From the IMG/VR virus record IMGVR_UViG_3300030419_004277, positions 1 through 59,880 of that record: a stretch of 59,880 nt of DNA, one strand, 5' to 3'. This document shows positions 50,712 through 59,872 of this stretch, piece after piece. The translations under genes were made by a program, and so were the position numbers. The notes beneath the pieces were generated by a model that was not told where the DNA came from, ran no database searches, and worked only from the letters and a program-made list of their open reading frames with translations. This stretch comes from a virus. How positions within the stretch are numbered: position 1 is the first letter of the stretch; each line of letters opens with the position of its first letter.

Positions 50712-51724
50712 TATACATCTCCCCAATATCTTTCAATTTCATTTGATACTGATTTAAAACTATTCAGTTCATTAACTTTTTTCCATGCGTGTTGCACAAC
50801 TTCAAATCTTTTGGTGGGATTATTCATATACTCGACCATTTTCTTTTCTAAAATATCTTCATCAATAGTCGCTGTTTCAGGATAGTATATATGATGGTGA
50901 TGATTTAATCCACCTATATTAATAGAACCTACCATAGCAACTTGAACAACTTGTGTGCCTGGATGTATGGTGGTAGGATCTAAATTAAAATGATACAAAT
51001 AAGGACTCCATAAGTCTATAAATTCTTTATGCCCTAAGTGTGCAAAATCTTGTCCACCTTTAAGTGGTTTTGTTTTTACTGGTAAATTATATTTATCACC
51101 TATATAATTAGCAAATTCGTATGTCCTACCCCTACGATGTAATGGATTGGGTATGTACGCATAAATACCATTAATTTTTTCATCAGAATAAAAATTATCA
51201 TAATAGTAATCAATATTCTGTGGTTGTTTGAAAAATTTGATTTTCATGCCAGTATACTCTTCTATAGGACCGAACACTTTCATCGTTTCCTCATTCTTAG
51301 GACACTCAGCGTGTAAATCATCACAAGATTTTAAAAACTTAAATCTATTTTGAACTCTATGTTCCTTGACATTAACTTCTTTTAAAGAACCTATAACTCT
51401 AGCACTAGGATACCTTTTCTTTATTCTTTCAACACTATAATCATTCCAACAATGGTTATCTAGTCCTTGTCTTTCACAAGCATAAAATATTAAGTCTACA
51501 TCCAAATCAGGAAAATTTATCCCTTTATCAACCCACTCACTTAAGTTTAAAAAACTACTTCCCTTTCCAAACCATTGATAATTATGAATTACTGGAAAAC
51601 ATTTTGACGACATAGAATGATGAAAGCTATAGGGTTTGTTCGTCCAATAGCTAAACGCCTCTCCATTCTTAACATAATAAGAATCTATGTTGATTGCCGA
51701 ATCCCAAAAAACCGCTACTTTCAT
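50711..51724 (-). CDS. Putative GT-B glycosyltransferase
   Basis: 337 residues. It contains a C-terminal nucleotide-sugar-like half (GIYAYIPNPLHRRGRTYEFA, then FNLDPTTIHPGTQVVQVAMV with GG-NHHHHI). I cannot assign a family with confidence. It is translationally coupled to the radical-SAM gene. Confidence 0.5.
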   Translation of the reverse strand: MKVAVFWDSAINIDSYYVKNGEAFSYWTNKPYSFHHSMSSKCFPVIHNYQWFGKGSSFLNLSEWVDKGINFPDLDVDLIFYACERQGLDNHCWNDYSVERIKKRYPSARVIGSLKEVNVKEHRVQNRFKFLKSCDDLHAECPKNEETMKVFGPIEEYTGMKIKFFKQPQNIDYYYDNFYSDEKINGIYAYIPNPLHRRGRTYEFANYIGDKYNLPVKTKPLKGGQDFAHLGHKEFIDLWSPYLYHFNLDPTTIHPGTQVVQVAMVGSINIGGLNHHHHIYYPETATIDEDILEKKMVEYMNNPTKRFEVVQHAWKKVNELNSFKSVSNEIERYWGDV

Positions 51725-52599
51725 TTATTTACTACTTTACTTATATACTCAGATAGTTTTTTCTTTGGTGACCAATCTAATGTTTGATTTGCTTTTGAAT
51801 AATCACATAATGTAACATCATATTCGCCAGGTCTTGCTGGAATGTACTCAACCACATCTTGACCGAACATTTCAGTTACTTCCAAAATTGAATGATTAAC
51901 TCCACTACCTAATTCAAATATTTCTCCAGCATATCTCATATCAACAACACCATGCATAGCTTCGTGACATTTTACAATCCCATCAACTATATCGTCTATG
52001 TGTGTAAAATCTCGTCTTTGTTCTCCATCACCTGTAACTGTAAATGGTTTACCCTCACGATATTGTTTTTCAAAAATCCCTATTACTGTTGCATAAGTTC
52101 CACTCTCTAACTGATGAGGACCATAAACATTATAAAACCTGCAGATTGTTGTTGGTAAACCATAAACTTTACTGTAAAGTTCGCACAATTGTTCTCCACC
52201 AAACTTAGACCAAGCATAAGGACTACCCCACAATCCGTGATGAAAAGAACTAGAACCAGCAAAAACAAGAGGACATTGTTTACTTCTAGCCCACTCTAAT
52301 ATATTAAGTGTACTATCAAAATTATTTTGAATAGCAGTTACTGGATCTTCGATAGATGGTTGTATTCTAGCAAGTGCTGCTAAATGGAATATTGTATCTG
52401 GTTTTTCCATAAAAAAATCATAGTCATAAACATGACATAAATCCACATCAAAGTATTGAACATTTTTATGTTTTATCTCGTTACTTTTTTTACCAGTTGA
52501 ATAATTATCTAAACACACGACTTTATGGTCATCAGCCAACAATCTCTTTATTAGGTTTGTTCCTACAAATCCAACTCCACCTGTGACTATTATTTTCAT
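51721..52599 (-). CDS. NAD-dependent epimerase, UDP-sugar 4-epimerase-like
   Basis: 292 residues. TGGVGFVGTNLIKRLLADDH, DNYSTGKKSNEI, IFHLAALARIQPSIEDP and the catalytic YAWSKFGGEQL are typical of the GalE/WbpP branch. It would change the configuration at C4 of a UDP-sugar. The C-terminus is complete. Confidence 0.85.
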   Translation of the reverse strand: MKIIVTGGVGFVGTNLIKRLLADDHKVVCLDNYSTGKKSNEIKHKNVQYFDVDLCHVYDYDFFMEKPDTIFHLAALARIQPSIEDPVTAIQNNFDSTLNILEWARSKQCPLVFAGSSSFHHGLWGSPYAWSKFGGEQLCELYSKVYGLPTTICRFYNVYGPHQLESGTYATVIGIFEKQYREGKPFTVTGDGEQRRDFTHIDDIVDGIVKCHEAMHGVVDMRYAGEIFELGSGVNHSILEVTEMFGQDVVEYIPARPGEYDVTLCDYSKANQTLDWSPKKKLSEYISKVVNK

Positions 52600-53219
52600 T
52601 TCAAAATCTCTGAATATTTTTTGTTTTGCTCCATTTGTCTATCTATTGTTTTTGGGTGAATAATAGAGTATTTTTGTTCCATTGGTAAGTGAGCATAAGT
52701 TTGAAAACCTGTTATCATCTCGTGAACTGGTCTTTCCCAACGAATATTTGGTCTGTTACGAAAAACACGACCTTGCCAGTCGGGATAATTTACCCAACCT
52801 TTTTCATTTACTTGCCAACGCCAATAACGAATATGTTCCTCTGTTAAACCCTCTACAGTATTTATTCTAGGCAAGTAAATTAAATCAACTTGATTACCCT
52901 CTAATATCTCATGAATATCCTTCATAAACCAGTGAGATATTAATTCATCCGCATCTAAATTAAAACTGTAATCGCCTGAACACATATTTTTTAAGTAGTT
53001 CTTTTGTGTGGCAAAATCACCTAAAAGATTTCTTTGCTCAAAAACTATGTTTTGAGTGGACACATAAAAATCTAAAATTGATTTAGTTTTTTTATTATCA
53101 GAGAAGTCGTCAAGTATTACAATTTCATCTTGTGGTTCTTTATATTTAACCAAACAATCTAATAGCTTTTCAAGACTATCTGTTTCATTATGAACTAATA
53201 TAGAATAACTAATTTTCAT
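52596..53219 (-). CDS. GT2-family glycosyltransferase
   Basis: 207 residues. ISYSILVHNETDSLEKLLDC, EIVILDDFSDNKKT and FNLDADELISHWF, with DADE as the metal site, and a late RVFRNRPNIRW segment. It is close to the WaaE/KdtX-like branch that adds sugars to LPS core. Confidence 0.8.
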   Translation of the reverse strand: MKISYSILVHNETDSLEKLLDCLVKYKEPQDEIVILDDFSDNKKTKSILDFYVSTQNIVFEQRNLLGDFATQKNYLKNMCSGDYSFNLDADELISHWFMKDIHEILEGNQVDLIYLPRINTVEGLTEEHIRYWRWQVNEKGWVNYPDWQGRVFRNRPNIRWERPVHEMITGFQTYAHLPMEQKYSIIHPKTIDRQMEQNKKYSEILK

Positions 53220-53674
53220 TGAATAAATTCTGAATTTATTTGTGTAACCTTTAATGATGATAACTTAGTAAGTTTATACGACCTATATGCTTGCTGAAAA
53301 TATTTATCAGATGATACAACATCACTATAAAATCTATTAGGTGACATAGCACTTCTTTTCTTTGAATTAGATATTTGAATACGAAAATAATCTTCTTTTA
53401 AAGATAATAGATTTTCAACCTCGTCTATCTCAGTTTTTTTAAAGTCAGTAACTTGAAATAATTTTTTTAATTTAGTTGGATTAAGATAATTTAAATTTAG
53501 TCCATCTAAATTTTTATTTTTTTTATTATTATTTAAAAAAAGAAGTATAGGTCTTGAATCAGTTACACCTTGCTCTGAATAATTAAATGTAAGTATCATA
53601 CCAGGTAATAACCTACTAGCAGCAATAGTTTGAATAGATTTAATTATTCTTCTGTTGTTGTATCTTGTGGCCAA
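53216..53674 (-). CDS. Phage protein of unknown function
   Basis: 152 residues. RLLPGMILTFNYSEQGVTDS and RPILLFLNNNKK resemble a conserved phage protein pattern (PGM-L-FNY...RP-LLFL...LNLNYL) that I have seen only as hypothetical. The start is uncertain: the frame begins at TTG with no ATG nearby, and it overlaps the zinc-type gene. Confidence 0.5.
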   Translation of the reverse strand: MATRYNNRRIIKSIQTIAASRLLPGMILTFNYSEQGVTDSRPILLFLNNNKKNKNLDGLNLNYLNPTKLKKLFQVTDFKKTEIDEVENLLSLKEDYFRIQISNSKKRSAMSPNRFYSDVVSSDKYFQQAYRSYKLTKLSSLKVTQINSEFIQ

Positions 53675-54056
53675 TTAACTTCTCCAATTTTTCTACCATT
53701 TTAAAAGCATCTGTAAATAATGGTACTACCACTTCTGTTTTAGGATCTAAATGAGCAAAAACCCTCCACTTTAATTCTTTTTCTTTAACCATAGGTACGA
53801 CTTGATAATTTTCTGTAGTAAATACAGACGGTGCCCAAAATCTTTTACCTAGTTTTCTACAAACATCCTTAAACTCTTGTGGAAATGGATTATCACTTAT
53901 GTGGTCTTTCATATTATTATTAGAACCAAACCCACAACCCAAGCACTGCATATTCTGTTCCTCATCTCCAAGTAAAACAAGATTATCTCCAGTATTTTCC
54001 TCTCCATCGTCTTCTAAACATACAGGACATTTGACTCTTAGTATAAAGTCTTCCAT
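53640..54056 (-). CDS. Cys-rich phage protein
   Basis: 138 residues. CPVCLEDDGEENTG and QCLGCGFGSNNNM form a C-x2-C...C-x2-C zinc ribbon at about 10-45. The rest is Trp- and Pro-rich with ELKWRVFAHLDPKTEVVV. No function known. Confidence 0.6.
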   Translation of the reverse strand: MEDFILRVKCPVCLEDDGEENTGDNLVLLGDEEQNMQCLGCGFGSNNNMKDHISDNPFPQEFKDVCRKLGKRFWAPSVFTTENYQVVPMVKEKELKWRVFAHLDPKTEVVVPLFTDAFKMVEKLEKLIGHKIQQQKNN

Positions 54057-55411
54057 TATGTTACCTTTTTTAGTTTAGGTAATTTTAACTTCTGTGGTTT
54101 TGGAGATTTTCCACTTACTTTTTTAAGTTTAGGTAATTTTAAGTTGACTGATTGAGGAACTGACTTTAAACATTCATCTAAAATTTTATTAAACTCTTTT
54201 GCCATAGCACCTAAAGAAAACTCTCGTCTATTTTTCTTACCCAAACGGTTAGCCTTTTTCTGTATTAATTTTCTTTTCTTGTAAAAAGTTCTAATCTTTC
54301 TAACCACATCAGCCTCATTTACATTAAACCATTTTGATGGTTCAATGATGATGTTTTCCCATAAAACACTTTTTGGAACTTCTTTAATAAAACCATCAAT
54401 CAACATGGATTCTGAATCAGTAAGAAAGTCAAGATGACCACTCCACTTTGAAGCAATCACAGGCAAGTCACAACAACTAGCCTCTAACATTGGTCTTCCA
54501 AATCCCTCACCATGAGTACAAGTAATGAAAGCACCAATTTTTGGATGATTATAAAGAGTTGACATTTCCTCTATCGTAAAATCACCGTGTATCAAGTAAA
54601 CATTTGGCAAGTTAACACCTGAAAACATATCTTTAACTTGTTGTATTTTCTTTTTTATTTCATGTTTATCAAGAATACTAAAATTGGCTCCATTTGTTTT
54701 TAAAACTAACGCAGGAGCGTTTTTTATATTGGCAAAGGCTTTAAAAAACGATTTAATTAAAATACCAATATTTTTTCTGTCTTCTCCAAATCTTTGTTGT
54801 CCCCATTGACCAACATGAAGATAAGCAAATTCCTCTTTAATAAGTTTATCTAATTCTTCGTATAAATTTTTCTCTAAATCATGTTTTTTCTTCGGACTAT
54901 ACACATCAACATCAATACCCTCGAATAAAACTTTGATAGGTCTTTCATTTTTTACCACGCCAACTCTTTGTTTTTGACCATTAGGTAAATCTTCCATTTT
55001 GTCGTAACTACACTTATTAAAAGTATTCGCAGTAAATCTAGATGGAACAATATTTAAGTTCATTCGGTTCATTCCATCCAAAAATTGTGGCGAAACAACA
55101 TCGGTTTCCACACCAGCAGTTATACCAATATTTACCTTTGCCCCATTCGCAAACTCGTTAGGTATTCTAATATCAATTAAAACATCTGGTTGTCCTTGTA
55201 TTTTATCACTAGAGGTAAAACAATCTAATAACTTTTTGTGTCTTGGGACTTCTGGTCGTAAGTGGTTTCTTGGAGTGCTTCCCCACCTAACATCGAGACA
55301 TTGAATATTTAAATCCTCTCTATCCATAATCGAATAAAATATAGAACGAGCATGGTCACCATAACCACTACGAGTGTTAAAAGGTGCAATCATAACTACT
55401 GAGCGTTTCAT
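54056..55411 (-). CDS. GT4-family glycosyltransferase with Lys-Pro tail
   Basis: 451 residues with a GT-B fold: VVMIAPFNTRSGYGDHARSI as the N-terminal loop, FITCTHGEGFGRPMLEASCC as the donor E-x7-E signature, and SKWSGHLDFL. The last 30 residues repeat LKLPKLKKV (PKPQKLKLPKLKKVT), a positively charged tail that may bind a membrane or nucleic acid. It begins after the next GT4 gene with a small overlap. Confidence 0.85.
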   Translation of the reverse strand: MKRSVVMIAPFNTRSGYGDHARSIFYSIMDREDLNIQCLDVRWGSTPRNHLRPEVPRHKKLLDCFTSSDKIQGQPDVLIDIRIPNEFANGAKVNIGITAGVETDVVSPQFLDGMNRMNLNIVPSRFTANTFNKCSYDKMEDLPNGQKQRVGVVKNERPIKVLFEGIDVDVYSPKKKHDLEKNLYEELDKLIKEEFAYLHVGQWGQQRFGEDRKNIGILIKSFFKAFANIKNAPALVLKTNGANFSILDKHEIKKKIQQVKDMFSGVNLPNVYLIHGDFTIEEMSTLYNHPKIGAFITCTHGEGFGRPMLEASCCDLPVIASKWSGHLDFLTDSESMLIDGFIKEVPKSVLWENIIIEPSKWFNVNEADVVRKIRTFYKKRKLIQKKANRLGKKNRREFSLGAMAKEFNKILDECLKSVPQSVNLKLPKLKKVSGKSPKPQKLKLPKLKKVT

Positions 55412-56766
55412 ACTGCCTCCATCACATATTTTTTCTTAGGTGTCCAATTATCAAACGCACCATTCATAGACTTAATAAAATTTTCACCCATAGCTTTTGA
55501 TGTCATCATATTTTCTTTACAAAAATCTATTCCCATTGAGCCTAATCTTTTTCTTTGTTCTCTGCCCATATCATATAAATTTTTTAACTGAACAGCGGCA
55601 TCTTCAGGCTTACACCTATCATCCCAAATATAAGGAGTCATGGGTGAACCTTGTAATGACCTATTAGAAGGATAGACAGGAAAAACCCACTCACCGTGGT
55701 CTGTATATGTTGCTTCATGATTAGATCCTAACTCCACATAGTCTTCAGGTGTTAAATATTTTTTATTCTTTTTAAATCCACATTGGTCTTGAAGTCCACC
55801 TGTAACATTTACTATAATTGGTGTTCCTACTGTCATCGCTTCACAACTACCTAAACCAAATCCCTCATTACTAGCTAAATTAATATAAACATCAGCCGAA
55901 TTGAATAATGTATTCATTTCTCCATCATTAAAAGCTCTATCATCGGTATTATAAGTAAAACAAACATCATAATTAGGAATTAAATGTTTGTGAACTCTTG
56001 GTAAATCTGTTCCATTTTCATCACTTGGTTGACAATGAAATATTAACACACATTCTTTTTGTTGTTTTGGTGTTAATTCGTCCATAAAGTATTTATAAGC
56101 AAGTAAAACATCACCTGGTTGTTTTCTTCTAATGTTCCTATTACTATAAAGTATCTTAAACTTTTTGTCGGTCAGATTGTGTTTAGCATCAAAGTCCAAA
56201 ATTTTAACATCATCATCTTCCATCTTAAAGAACCTTCTAGGAGAAATACCGTGTGGAACATATGTTATTTGCCAATCTTCATACTCCGGTAATAATCTTT
56301 TATTAATACCGTAAGTTTGTTTGGATATTCCCATCAATAAATCAGAACTCTTGTAGTAGTTTGTATTGTACTGTGGATCTGGTAAATCGTCCCAAATATT
56401 GTAATAAAATATTGGCATGGTTTGTCTGATTTCAGCTTCCATATTATAAAACCAAATCCAAAAACGAGGATCTGTATAATGAAGAATAGCATCAGGTTTC
56501 TCTATTTGAATAACTTCTCTTAATATATCTTCATTACCATATCCATCCACAGGATATATTTTTAAATAACCATTTTTGATACCAAAGTCTTCAAGACCTT
56601 GAGACATATCAATAATTTTACCTTTTTCAGGATGATTTATGGCACCACCTATCTGAACCCAATCATATTCATTTAATGTTTCAAATACAATGTCTTTAGA
56701 TACAGTAGCAACTCCACTATGCATCCTTAAATCATCTGACATTAGTAATATTTTTTTCTTAGCCAT
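55408..56766 (-). CDS. GT4-family glycosyltransferase
   Basis: 452 residues. KKILLMSDDLRMHSGVATVS, SNRNIRRKQPGDVLLAYKYF and NLASNEGFGLGSCEAMTVGT show the GT-B fold and the E-x7-E donor site. It is the first gene of the glycan cluster. Its ATG overlaps the small 80-residue gene. Confidence 0.85.
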   Translation of the reverse strand: MAKKKILLMSDDLRMHSGVATVSKDIVFETLNEYDWVQIGGAINHPEKGKIIDMSQGLEDFGIKNGYLKIYPVDGYGNEDILREVIQIEKPDAILHYTDPRFWIWFYNMEAEIRQTMPIFYYNIWDDLPDPQYNTNYYKSSDLLMGISKQTYGINKRLLPEYEDWQITYVPHGISPRRFFKMEDDDVKILDFDAKHNLTDKKFKILYSNRNIRRKQPGDVLLAYKYFMDELTPKQQKECVLIFHCQPSDENGTDLPRVHKHLIPNYDVCFTYNTDDRAFNDGEMNTLFNSADVYINLASNEGFGLGSCEAMTVGTPIIVNVTGGLQDQCGFKKNKKYLTPEDYVELGSNHEATYTDHGEWVFPVYPSNRSLQGSPMTPYIWDDRCKPEDAAVQLKNLYDMGREQRKRLGSMGIDFCKENMMTSKAMGENFIKSMNGAFDNWTPKKKYVMEAV

Positions 56767-57001
56767 TTATAAGTTTCCTCGTATCATCTCCACTATAATC
56801 TTTTGGAAAATATTTGTTTAAAACACTTAATTTATCATCATATTCTGCTATTACTGCTAACTCTTTTTCAATTGTCTCCATTATGTCAGGATGTTCGGCA
56901 ACACCTACTGTATTTTGTAGTAAGTTTTCAACATTCATACGATGTTTTTCAATCTCTCCTTCAAAATTAATCTTACAAGCTCTTATTAGTTCATATCTCA
57001 T
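56759..57001 (-). CDS. Hypothetical helical protein
   Basis: 80 residues, helical (CKINFEGEIEKHRMNVENLL), with a small acidic C-terminus. No family recognised. It is coupled to the genes on both sides. Confidence 0.55.
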   Translation of the reverse strand: MRYELIRACKINFEGEIEKHRMNVENLLQNTVGVAEHPDIMETIEKELAVIAEYDDKLSVLNKYFPKDYSGDDTRKLING

Positions 57002-57204
57002 TAAAACTGACTCCCACTCGTGTAGAGTTTATCGTAACTTTCAATTTGTTCTCTAATAGAGTTGTCGTGGATATATTGATGAACAGACCTATTCACTAAC
57101 TTTTGTAAATTCATTGATGTATTCACAGTTTTAAACTTAAATTGTTCATATAATGATTTAATTATTTTAACAGAAGTTAGTTTTGTTAAATTATCTTTTT
57201 TCAT
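57001..57204 (-). CDS. Small basic protein, possible ribbon-helix-helix
   Basis: 67 residues. LTSVKIIKSLYEQFKFKTVN and LQKLVNRSVHQYI are like the strand and helices of a ribbon-helix-helix DNA-binding protein, but the match is weak. Confidence 0.5.
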   Translation of the reverse strand: MKKDNLTKLTSVKIIKSLYEQFKFKTVNTSMNLQKLVNRSVHQYIHDNSIREQIESYDKLYTSGSQF

Positions 57205-57248
57205 AACCCATTCCTTGTTATTATAACTCGTATATATAAATATATAAA

Positions 57249-57665
57249 TTAATTAATAACAATAGTTTTTTTTCCAAATTTTTTAGCATAACCTATCGTA
57301 GACATAGAACCTGGTGAATCAACTCCTCTTGGAATAAATGCCACTACATATTCTGAATAGATAGCAATCTGTTTATTACGAGCAAAAAAGTTTTTTACAC
57401 TATATGGTTTTCCATAATTTCTTTTATGTAGGGGACAATATAAATTGTGTGCTTTATGTGCTGGTGGATATTCTTCATATTGTAAACCTAACTCAAGAGC
57501 ATATTTCTTAGCATAAAAATCAGCTCCTTGCCGACATCCACCACTCACTATTATAGTGTCATCACCTTTATCATGTTTTAACTTAAATATAAACTCTTTA
57601 ATTTTCTTTCGGTTTTCGTATTCACGACTACCTACTATTCCCACCTTTAAAGGATTTTCCCCCAT
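57249..57665 (-). CDS. SLOG-family (DUF2493-like) protein
   Basis: 138 residues. KVGIVGSREYENRKKIKEFI, TIIVSGGCRQGADFYAKKYA and FIPRGVDSPGSMSTIGYAKK are typical of the SLOG/LOG superfamily that binds nucleotide-like ligands. The partner is not clear. Confidence 0.75.
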   Translation of the reverse strand: MGENPLKVGIVGSREYENRKKIKEFIFKLKHDKGDDTIIVSGGCRQGADFYAKKYALELGLQYEEYPPAHKAHNLYCPLHKRNYGKPYSVKNFFARNKQIAIYSEYVVAFIPRGVDSPGSMSTIGYAKKFGKKTIVIN

Positions 57666-58510
57666 TTACAATGCTCCGTATCATAAAATTCACAAAACTT
57701 ACAAACCTTACCTGGTTTGGCCGCATAAGTCCTCTCTAATAAATAATTACCTTTCTCATCAAATACACTAGTTCTAAACTCCTCAAACTTTTTCATTGTT
57801 TTATTTATACTTGGAACTCCATTTGCTGGTTCAAATTTTTGTAGCCTTATAACAGGAAAGTCAGGATCTTTTGGTATTTTTCTTTTTAAAATCAAAAACA
57901 TCACATCAATTTTGTCCAAAGAAACATCAAATAGCTCAGAATAGTATTTTTTGTAAAGTAATAATTGAGATTTTTTGTTGAAATCTTTTTTCTGAAAGTC
58001 TGTCCAACCACGAGTCGCAGTTTTTAAATCAATAATAACAATTCTACCAGATATTTTGTTTCTCAATACAACATCTAAAAAGCCCATCATTTGGACACCC
58101 TCTTGAATATCTTTAAGTATAGGAAACTCTATGCCGACTAACTCCCAATTCTGTTTCATAAAATATTTATTACGATATTTTCTGAAGTGTCCTAATATAG
58201 AAACTCCATCTTGATAAAACTCCATCATCTCATCTTGAGTACAAGGTAATATATCTTGGCTTTCTTTTATCTTAGTAAATTCTATAACCATCTCTTCCTT
58301 TAAACGAGACTCCATATCAAGTTTGTCCGCCGCAACGATAGATTTGTTATACATTACAGATAAATACTCTTGTATGACCGTATGCATAGCAGAGCCAAAT
58401 AATGTATGTATGTTACCTACGAACACTCCTAGCTTATCTATATACCGAAGTTTCCATTTAAGGTTACAATCGTTATAAGTGGTAAACTGACTATGTGATA
58501 TATGTGCCAT
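57647..58510 (-). CDS. PD-(D/E)XK nuclease, Cas4/RecB-like
   Basis: 287 residues. SQFTTYNDCNLKWKLRYIDK, GSAMHTVIQEYL, GFLDVVL and IIDLKTA form the nuclease site. One Cys at the N-terminus (NDC) and three at the end (KVCKFCEFYDTEHCKW) match a 4Fe-4S cluster as in Cas4 and AddB. Likely a recombination exonuclease. Confidence 0.85.
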   Translation of the reverse strand: MAHISHSQFTTYNDCNLKWKLRYIDKLGVFVGNIHTLFGSAMHTVIQEYLSVMYNKSIVAADKLDMESRLKEEMVIEFTKIKESQDILPCTQDEMMEFYQDGVSILGHFRKYRNKYFMKQNWELVGIEFPILKDIQEGVQMMGFLDVVLRNKISGRIVIIDLKTATRGWTDFQKKDFNKKSQLLLYKKYYSELFDVSLDKIDVMFLILKRKIPKDPDFPVIRLQKFEPANGVPSINKTMKKFEEFRTSVFDEKGNYLLERTYAAKPGKVCKFCEFYDTEHCKWGKIL

Positions 58511-59109
58511 TAAATAATCTCGTCAATCATTCCATACTTTAAACAAGTCTCGGCATCCCACATTAAATCATGTTTTAGTATTTCGTCCAATTTTTTCATA
58601 GGTAGTTTTGTGTATTGTTTGTAAATATTTTTTATAGATTTCATCATCAAATCAAGGTTCTGTTTTTCATCCTCAAAATTAGAGTATGTACCCCAAAAAC
58701 CAGTTGACAATTGATGAATTAACATATAAGAGTTTCTACTCATGAACCTTTTCGTTCCAACTACTGTCATAAAAGTAGCAGCACTTGCCGAGAATCCATC
58801 AACATAAGTCCACACAGGTACTTTACACCTTATGATTGTGTCCATCGAAGCAATCCCACTCACAATCGTTCCACCACCAGAGTTTATCAAAAGTTTTATA
58901 GGTGGTTTTTCAATATCAAGAGTGTTGGATAAAGTAATTGATTTAGTTTCTAATTCACTCACTTTTTTGTTTAATTCACTACAAGCATTTCTATTTACAC
59001 TCGAATAAAAGTAAATTTTATTATCCTGAACTGATATGTGTTTTTCAACGGCTTCACCAGCAGTTTTCCTAATTGGTTTTACTTTTTTTTCACCCCAATG
59101 TCTTTCCAT
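58510..59109 (-). CDS. clpP: ClpP-like serine protease
   Basis: 199 residues. PIKLLINSGGGTIVSGIASM, VDGFSASAATFM with catalytic Ser109, YMLIHQL with His132, and the final GMIDEI. No chaperone is next to it. Phage ClpP-like proteases can serve in host protein turnover or in prohead processing. Confidence 0.85.
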   Translation of the reverse strand: MERHWGEKKVKPIRKTAGEAVEKHISVQDNKIYFYSSVNRNACSELNKKVSELETKSITLSNTLDIEKPPIKLLINSGGGTIVSGIASMDTIIRCKVPVWTYVDGFSASAATFMTVVGTKRFMSRNSYMLIHQLSTGFWGTYSNFEDEKQNLDLMMKSIKNIYKQYTKLPMKKLDEILKHDLMWDAETCLKYGMIDEII

Positions 59110-59519
59110 TATTTACCCCATTTTTCATTTTTAACGATTGTTGCCATAATACCATAGTTAGATACATCAAGATAAGCATCTTCTAGTGGTTCGTCTACTG
59201 CTGATTCTCTATCATTCATTAACAAGGTTTTTAACCTTTGTATTTTATCATTCATCCTAAACCAAAGACCTGTGAGTGATAACTTTATTTCCTCTGGTGT
59301 TTGTAAGTTAGTTCCAACCGAAATATTACCTGGACCATAATCGTGTTGTTTGTGTAGAAACAATTCGTATTGTTCTCGTTGTAATCTACGAAACTCAGCG
59401 GTCATAACAGGCCACTCTCTCTCCATCATCGTAATTATATCTTCTTTTTTATTTTGTTTTTTTGAAGAATTATTTTTCGTATCTTCAATTACTCCAAGTT
59501 CTTTTTCTTTTATTTGCAT
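59109..59519 (-). CDS. DUF1599-like protein (nucleotide modification associated)
   Basis: 136 residues. KQHDYGPGNISVG and TGLWFRMNDKIQRLKTLL are the signatures of the Nmad1/DUF1599 family, which is often near modified-nucleotide genes in phages. The N-terminal 30 residues are Lys-rich. Confidence 0.75.
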   Translation of the reverse strand: MQIKEKELGVIEDTKNNSSKKQNKKEDIITMMEREWPVMTAEFRRLQREQYELFLHKQHDYGPGNISVGTNLQTPEEIKLSLTGLWFRMNDKIQRLKTLLMNDRESAVDEPLEDAYLDVSNYGIMATIVKNEKWGK

Positions 59520-59527
59520 TATAACCT

Positions 59528-59872
59528 CTACTTTATAATTAAATGTGATAATTGTATAATAATAATAATAACTGACAAAAACAAGGAAATAATTGTTCTT
59601 GTATCAGGTAACTCGTTCAAAACCAACCAAGTTAATATACCCATTGTTAATGTTGCCATACCAAATCCTATCGGTCTTACATACCAATAGTTTTGAAAGT
59701 ATTCGTAATACCACTTTGTTCCATAGAAAAAACAAAAACTTATAGGTATCCCACCAAGAACTATCCACCATAAACTTTTCATCCACTCATATCTAAATTG
59801 ACCTTGCATATGAAACCAGGCTATAATATGACCAACAAGAGATATAGACATAGCCATAAGTAACTTACTCAT
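59528..59872 (-). CDS. Small multi-span membrane protein
   Basis: 114 residues with four hydrophobic spans (about 5-22, 33-52, 68-86 and 92-111). It resembles a DUF486/DMT-like membrane protein seen in several phages. No clear function. Confidence 0.65.
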   Translation of the reverse strand: MSKLLMAMSISLVGHIIAWFHMQGQFRYEWMKSLWWIVLGGIPISFCFFYGTKWYYEYFQNYWYVRPIGFGMATLTMGILTWLVLNELPDTRTIISLFLSVIIIIIQLSHLIIK

